DNA of 41,032 bases from a virus: positions 1-41,032 of the IMG/VR virus record IMGVR_UViG_3300011115_000470. One strand, written 5' to 3'. The position numbers were made by a program, and so were the translations under genes. Numbering within the stretch: position 1 is the stretch's first letter; each line of letters begins with the position of its first letter. Positions 38,254 through 41,032 of the stretch are shown piece by piece. Below the pieces are notes generated by a model. The model was not told where the DNA came from. It ran no database searches and saw nothing but the letters and a program-made list of their open reading frames with translations.

Positions 38254-38441
38254 AACACGCAGAAGTCCAATACATCAGCCTCGGGTTCAAATACGAGCGG
38301 GCGCAGTCCCTAGAGGCTGGCACTGCCGTCGCGCAGGCCATCAGAGGCCTGCTGGAGAGCGAAACGATCGAGGACAGGACCGAGGCCCGCTACTTAATCG
38401 ATCGTGGCCGCCAAGAGGCGCGTCAAGGAGTAGCAGCATGA
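38250..38441 (+). CDS. 63-residue early protein
   Basis: ATGA-coupled. Product M-K-H-A-E-V-Q-Y-I-S-L-G-F-K-Y then helices (AVAQAIRGLLESETIEDRTE; LIDRGRQEARQ). No family recognised; immediately precedes and overlaps the alpha-CTD gene, so may be co-expressed. Confidence 0.55.
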   Translation: MKHAEVQYISLGFKYERAQSLEAGTAVAQAIRGLLESETIEDRTEARYLIDRGRQEARQGVAA

Positions 38442-38824
38442 CTGACGTGACCAAAGAAGAGCTGCTTGATTGTTTTGCAACCGAGGCAATGAAGTTGCTA
38501 GTCCAGCAAGCTGGTTCAACATTAAACCCGTACCGGGTTGCTGAAACAGCCTACACCGTTGCGGAGCGGATGCTTGAACGGCGCGAGAAAATTTTTCTCC
38601 AATGGAAGCATGACGAGGACGTCGTGCAGCATGGTATTGCAAAGCTACACCTTACGGTCAGAACAGAGCGGTGCTTGCAAGCCGAGGGCATTCTTACGAT
38701 ACAGCAATTGCAAGGCTGCACTAAGCGCGACCTGATGAAAACTCCAAACCTTGGCCTTAAAAGCATCAACGAAATTATTGAGCAAATGGCCGCACTTGGC
38801 TACAGCTTGAGGGACTACACATGA
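38438..38824 (+). CDS. RNA polymerase alpha C-terminal domain (alpha-CTD) homologue
   Basis: 128 residues, ATGA-coupled. Residues about 66-125 align with the C-terminal domain of the bacterial RNA polymerase alpha subunit: I-A-K-L-H-L-T-V-R75, R78-C79-L-Q-A-E-G-I, and K-T-P-N104-L-G106-L-K108-S109-I-N-E112. Those are the positions of E. coli R265, N268 (here Arg), C269, N294, G296, K298, S299 and E302, the UP-element and activator-binding surface. Residues 1-65 form an N-terminal helical domain not found in RpoA. It could imitate or compete with host alpha-CTD at promoters or bind activators. Confidence 0.85.
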   Translation: MTDVTKEELLDCFATEAMKLLVQQAGSTLNPYRVAETAYTVAERMLERREKIFLQWKHDEDVVQHGIAKLHLTVRTERCLQAEGILTIQQLQGCTKRDLMKTPNLGLKSINEIIEQMAALGYSLRDYT

Positions 38825-39018
38825 CCGACCCAGAGGCCAACATGAGCGAGTACATCGCCGGCTTTGACGCCGGCTATGACTGCGTCCTGCGCGAGATCGA
38901 GCGGTACATCAAGCGGCATGACTACGAGCCACGGGCTACATGGCCGCTTGATCGACTGTTGGCCCACCTCAAGTACCACCTCAAGACAAAAGACGAGCCA
39001 GATAGGGTAAACACCTAG
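38821..39018 (+). CDS. 65-residue early protein
   Basis: ATGA-coupled to the alpha-CTD gene. Acidic/basic mixed protein (EANMSEYIAGFDAGYDCVLR; YIKRHDYEPRATWPLDRLLA). Fits small phage proteins with one central helix. No function known; shared transcription with the alpha-CTD homologue. Confidence 0.55.
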   Translation: MTDPEANMSEYIAGFDAGYDCVLREIERYIKRHDYEPRATWPLDRLLAHLKYHLKTKDEPDRVNT

Positions 39019-39028
39019 AAGAAAAGTG

Positions 39029-39055
39029 TGGCACCGTTTAATTCGGTGTTACACT
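39029..39055 (+). promoter_or_regulatory. Promoter cassette B (GTTTAAT-N6-TTACACT)
   Basis: TGGCAC (39029-39034) is a weak -35 and TACACT (39050-39055) the -10, with TGT before it and a spacer of 15. GTTTAAT is at 39036-39042. The following leader has ACCACAGAAAAGAAAGCGAATC before ATG 39100. Confidence 0.7.
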
Positions 39056-39099
39056 ACAAACACTGCACCACCGCAGCACCACAGAAAAGAAAGCGAATC

Positions 39100-39912
39100 A
39101 TGACTCACCCCTTCCAAAAAGCCGGCCTCGGAACAGCTCCCTTCTCATGCACGCACGTCACCGAGAACGTGTTTGCCCTGCCAGACGGCACCAGCAAGGC
39201 CGGCGGCTGCTGCGATTTTTGTGGCACCGGCATCCGCTGGGAGTTCTGGATCAAGGGCAGCATTGCTGGTGCCAAGCAATTTAAGGTTGGCTGCGACTGC
39301 GTGGCCAAGACTGGTTGGGGCATTGAGGGCTTCGAGAAGGTCCGGGCCGATCACACCCGCGCCCGCCGGCAGGCCGGTGTCCAGTCCCGCCGCGCCGCAC
39401 GTCAGGCCCAACTGGCCGCAGAGCGCGCCCAGAAGGCCGCAGACCGCATTGAGGCTACCCAAGCATGGCGCGACGCCAACAGCGCCGTGGTGGCCCGCCT
39501 GACGGCCTACGAGGGCACAAACAGCTTCCTGCGCGACATGATGAGCAACCTGAGCCATTGGGGCAACCTGTCCGCCCGCCAGCTTGAGGCAGTCGAGTCC
39601 TGCTTTGTGACGATTGACCGCCTTGAGGCCGCCCGCGCCAACAGCCAGCACGTCGGTGCAGTGGGCGACAAGATCACCCTGACCATCACGGTCGAGCGCA
39701 TCATCGTGCTTGAGTCCCCGTTTGGCACCACCTTCATCACCCTCGCCCGTGACGAGCAGGGCAACGCCATTTTCTACAAAGGCCGTACCAACATTGGCAG
39801 CAAAGGCGACACCAGCACCATCAAAGCTGCCGTCAAGGAGCACACTGAGTACAGCGGCGTCAAACAGACCGTCATCCAGCGCCCCAAGCTCGTTGAGGTG
39901 GCATTAGGGTAA
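39100..39912 (+). CDS. Cys-rich early protein with possible OB-like C-terminal part
   Basis: 270 residues from ATG 39100, after GAAAAGAAAGCGAATC. N-terminal cysteines C36-C37-D-F-C40 and C63-D-C65 suggest a zinc site. A basic Ala/Arg-rich helix follows (TRARRQAGVQSRRAARQAQL), then helical LRDMMSNLSHWGNLSARQLE. The C-terminal part reads VGDKITLTITVERIIVLESP and is beta-rich. This is a known phage family with uncertain role, possibly ssDNA or RNA binding. It has its own promoter cassette. Confidence 0.7.
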   Translation: MTHPFQKAGLGTAPFSCTHVTENVFALPDGTSKAGGCCDFCGTGIRWEFWIKGSIAGAKQFKVGCDCVAKTGWGIEGFEKVRADHTRARRQAGVQSRRAARQAQLAAERAQKAADRIEATQAWRDANSAVVARLTAYEGTNSFLRDMMSNLSHWGNLSARQLEAVESCFVTIDRLEAARANSQHVGAVGDKITLTITVERIIVLESPFGTTFITLARDEQGNAIFYKGRTNIGSKGDTSTIKAAVKEHTEYSGVKQTVIQRPKLVEVALG

Positions 39913-39942
39913 GTCCCAATAAAAATAAATTTACAAAGGGGC

Positions 39943-39976
39943 TTGACAACCTCTTTGTTTAATGTAGAATTACACT
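39943..39976 (+). promoter_or_regulatory. Promoter cassette C (GTTTAAT-N6-TTACACT)
   Basis: TTGACA (39943-39948), 16 bp, TAGAAT (39965-39970). GTTTAAT (39957-39963) and TTACACT (39970-39976) repeat the cassette spacing, here overlapping the -10. The leader is followed by GAAGGACAGCGAA before ATG 40021. Confidence 0.75.
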
Positions 39977-39978
39977 CA

Positions 39979-39999
39979 GACACCAAACATCTTGGTGTC
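39979..39999 (+). promoter_or_regulatory. Inverted repeat, candidate operator or leader hairpin
   Basis: GACACCAA (39979-39986) and TTGGTGTC (39992-39999) are perfect inverted arms around ACATC. TTGGTGT also occurs in promoter cassette A and, as TTTGGTGT, in the early rightward promoter. It could bind a repressor or fold in the leader RNA. Confidence 0.6.
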
Positions 40000-40020
40000 G
40001 TAACAGAGAAGGACAGCGAA

Positions 40021-40323
40021 ATGAGAGCAATAGTAAAAGCAGCACTGAACATCCCAGAGATGATTTTTGCGTTTGAGACCATCTGTGAAGATGACAAAAA
40101 ACAGCCGGAGGACTACTCCGACGAGGAAATTGTGAGCGAGGCAGAGTACCGCCTGTCTACCTACTTTGAGTCGGGCCATATCAACGACGATATGCGCATG
40201 GACGATGAAGGCGTAGGCCAAAAGGTCGCGCTGAAGGACATCAGAATGCTTAAGGCTTTTATCAAGAAGTACAAGACCGTTGATGGCCATTGGAGCAAGT
40301 ACACCAACCACCTCATCAAGTAA
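40021..40323 (+). CDS. Acidic early protein
   Basis: 100 residues from ATG 40021, after AGGACAGCGAA. Begins R-A-I-V-K-A-A-L-N-I-P-E-M-I-F-A-F, then a very acidic section (EDDKKQPEDYSDEEIVSEAE) and a basic helical end (DIRMLKAFIKKYKTVDG). Highly acidic phage proteins of this size can mimic DNA, but no such role is shown. It is the first gene after cassette C. Confidence 0.6.
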   Translation: MRAIVKAALNIPEMIFAFETICEDDKKQPEDYSDEEIVSEAEYRLSTYFESGHINDDMRMDDEGVGQKVALKDIRMLKAFIKKYKTVDGHWSKYTNHLIK

Positions 40324-40330
40324 ACCTAAC

Positions 40331-40344
40331 GGGGCTTCGGCCCC
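40331..40344 (+). terminator. UUCG-loop hairpin without T-run
   Basis: GGGGC-TTCG-GCCCC just after the stop, followed by TATCAGGAG, the site of the next gene. Similar to the hairpin at 3414. Probably an mRNA-processing or attenuating element rather than a full terminator. Confidence 0.45.
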
Positions 40345-40359
40345 TATCAGGAGAACACT

Positions 40360-40491
40360 ATGACACAGCAAGAATTCAACCGATTGGTCACACTGGACAT
40401 CCAGCGCTTGGTGGCCAAGGCGCAGGCCGAGTACGAGGCCCAAGTGGCCGCCGAGGAAGCAGCAGCACAGGACAGCGAGGCAGCAGCATGA
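40360..40491 (+). CDS. 43-residue early protein
   Basis: ATG 40360 with CAGGAG at -8. Ala/Glu/Gln-rich helix (QQEFNRLVTLDIQRLVAKAQ; YEAQVAAEEAAAQDSEAAA). It overlaps the next ATG by 4 bases. Function unknown; low complexity, but RBS and coupling support it. Confidence 0.55.
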   Translation: MTQQEFNRLVTLDIQRLVAKAQAEYEAQVAAEEAAAQDSEAAA

Positions 40492-40655
40492 CTGGCTTTG
40501 AAACAAAGCGCAAAGCGGCGCAGGACAAGCAAGTGGACGACGGCGATTACGGGGGCATAGACGATTTTATGCACTGGGTGACCATCATCATGCTTTTCTT
40601 GATGACTATTGTTTTTTTAAGCGCGGTGGCTGGGTTTATCTGGGGGATGCTATGA
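40488..40655 (+). CDS. 55-residue membrane protein
   Basis: ATGA-coupled. The first 13 residues MTGFETKRKAAQD match the start of the protein at 35539. The second half is one membrane helix (WVTIIMLFLMTIVFLSAVAG). Possible membrane-targeted early protein; no other motif. Stop overlaps the next start. Confidence 0.6.
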   Translation: MTGFETKRKAAQDKQVDDGDYGGIDDFMHWVTIIMLFLMTIVFLSAVAGFIWGML

Positions 40656-40882
40656 ACGCTGAGGACGTTATCCGCATGGCGCGGGAAGCTGGGATTAAAA
40701 ACGATTGCGATAGTATTTGGTGCAATGCTGACCAACTCCAGCGCTTTGCCGACCTTGTTGCCGATGCTGAGAGGGAGGCTTGCGCGAAGGTAGTAGATCA
40801 CATGGCATCACGCTGTAACGACATACGGGCCGCTGCGCTGGAATCGGCAGCGGAGAACATCCGAGCAAAGGGAAACACATGA
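40652..40882 (+). CDS. Small phage protein (REACAK family)
   Basis: 76 residues, ATGA-coupled. It shares I-R-M-A-x-E-A-G near the N-terminus, E-R-E-A-C-A-K and a C-terminal I-R-A-K-G with the product at 31982. C-terminal A-A-L-E-S-A-A-E-N is helical. Unknown function; common in phages of related hosts. Confidence 0.65.
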   Translation: MNAEDVIRMAREAGIKNDCDSIWCNADQLQRFADLVADAEREACAKVVDHMASRCNDIRAAALESAAENIRAKGNT

Positions 40883-41032
40883 AAGAAGAATGGCTATTTC
40901 AAGGAGCCATAGTCCCGATAGATGCAGCAACTACCACTGCACTTGTTGCTGAAATCAAACGGCTGATTGACGTTGTTGGCGGCATGGCCTTGGAAATTTT
41001 TAATCAAGGCGAAATGCTGGAGCGCCAAACAG
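40879..41032 (+). CDS. Early protein, N-terminal part (3' end outside window)
   Basis: ATG 40879 overlaps the previous stop (ATGA). 51 residues are visible: M-K-E-E-W-L-F-Q-G-A-I-V-P-I-D-A-A-T-T and the helix ALVAEIKRLIDVVGGMALEI. The frame is open at the window edge. No family can be assigned from this part. Confidence 0.6.
   Translation, partial: MKEEWLFQGAIVPIDAATTTALVAEIKRLIDVVGGMALEIFNQGEMLERQT

Noticed and set aside
37594-39099. A long alternative reading of the alpha-CTD gene starting at 38087
   Set aside because: The added N-terminal part is Ser/Arg-rich antisense-like sequence of the two upstream genes; ATG 38438 is coupled by ATGA and fits better.
1-41032. tRNA or rRNA genes
   Set aside because: No cloverleaf with a CCA-type acceptor pattern or rRNA-like conserved stretch was seen on reading; a tRNAscan run would settle it.

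Overview
The window is part of a tailed double-stranded DNA phage genome (Caudoviricetes), most likely a short-tailed podovirus. The evidence is a head-tail adaptor, a P22 gp10-like tail nozzle, large ejection-type internal virion proteins and no tape measure/tail-tube set. Both ends are cut inside genes. Terminase, portal and DNA polymerase are not present, so the window is not a whole genome. Moderate-to-high GC, Shine-Dalgarno GGAG sites, sigma70-like promoters and protein styles like those of uncultured freshwater phages suggest a Gram-negative, probably betaproteobacterial freshwater host. The host is inference.

Left arm, + strand, 1-28316 (late genes): end of a head protein, major capsid protein, terminator, several small virion proteins, an adaptor carrying an inserted discoidin-like domain, and two tail-fibre proteins, one with YadA-like NTT repeats. 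A lysis cassette follows at 10553-12400: mini zincin, small membrane proteins, 3-TM holin and a T4-type endolysin with an E-C-T triad. Then come a SU10/P22-type adaptor, a fibre-like protein, the tail nozzle with inserted cassettes, an unexpected ferritin-like metal-dependent hydrolase, and four large ejection/internal virion proteins, the last with a glucosaminidase-type muramidase domain. A strong terminator at 28379-28409 closes the arm.

Middle block, - strand, 30994-28387: an operon with a PD-(D/E)XK exonuclease, an ssDNA-binding protein with an acidic tail, a winged-helix-like protein and small ORFs, probably a recombination module. It starts from a promoter placed back to back (-35 boxes 5 bp apart) with the rightward early promoter.

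Right arm, + strand, 31114-41032 (early genes): YdaS/Cro-like regulator, DUF1376 replication protein with a candidate iteron origin inside its gene, CHC2 zinc-finger primase fragment, DnaB/RecA-fold helicase, RusA resolvase, Ref-type HNH nuclease and many small genes joined by 4-bp ATGA overlaps. Three intergenic promoter/leader cassettes sharing GTTTAAT-N6-TTACACT restart transcription at about 37.2, 39.0 and 39.9 kb. One of the operons encodes a homologue of the C-terminal domain of the bacterial RNA polymerase alpha subunit. The most notable points are the candidate origin, the alpha-CTD protein together with the repeated promoter motif, the metal-dependent hydrolase in the tail cluster, and domain cassettes (one nested in another) inside virion proteins.
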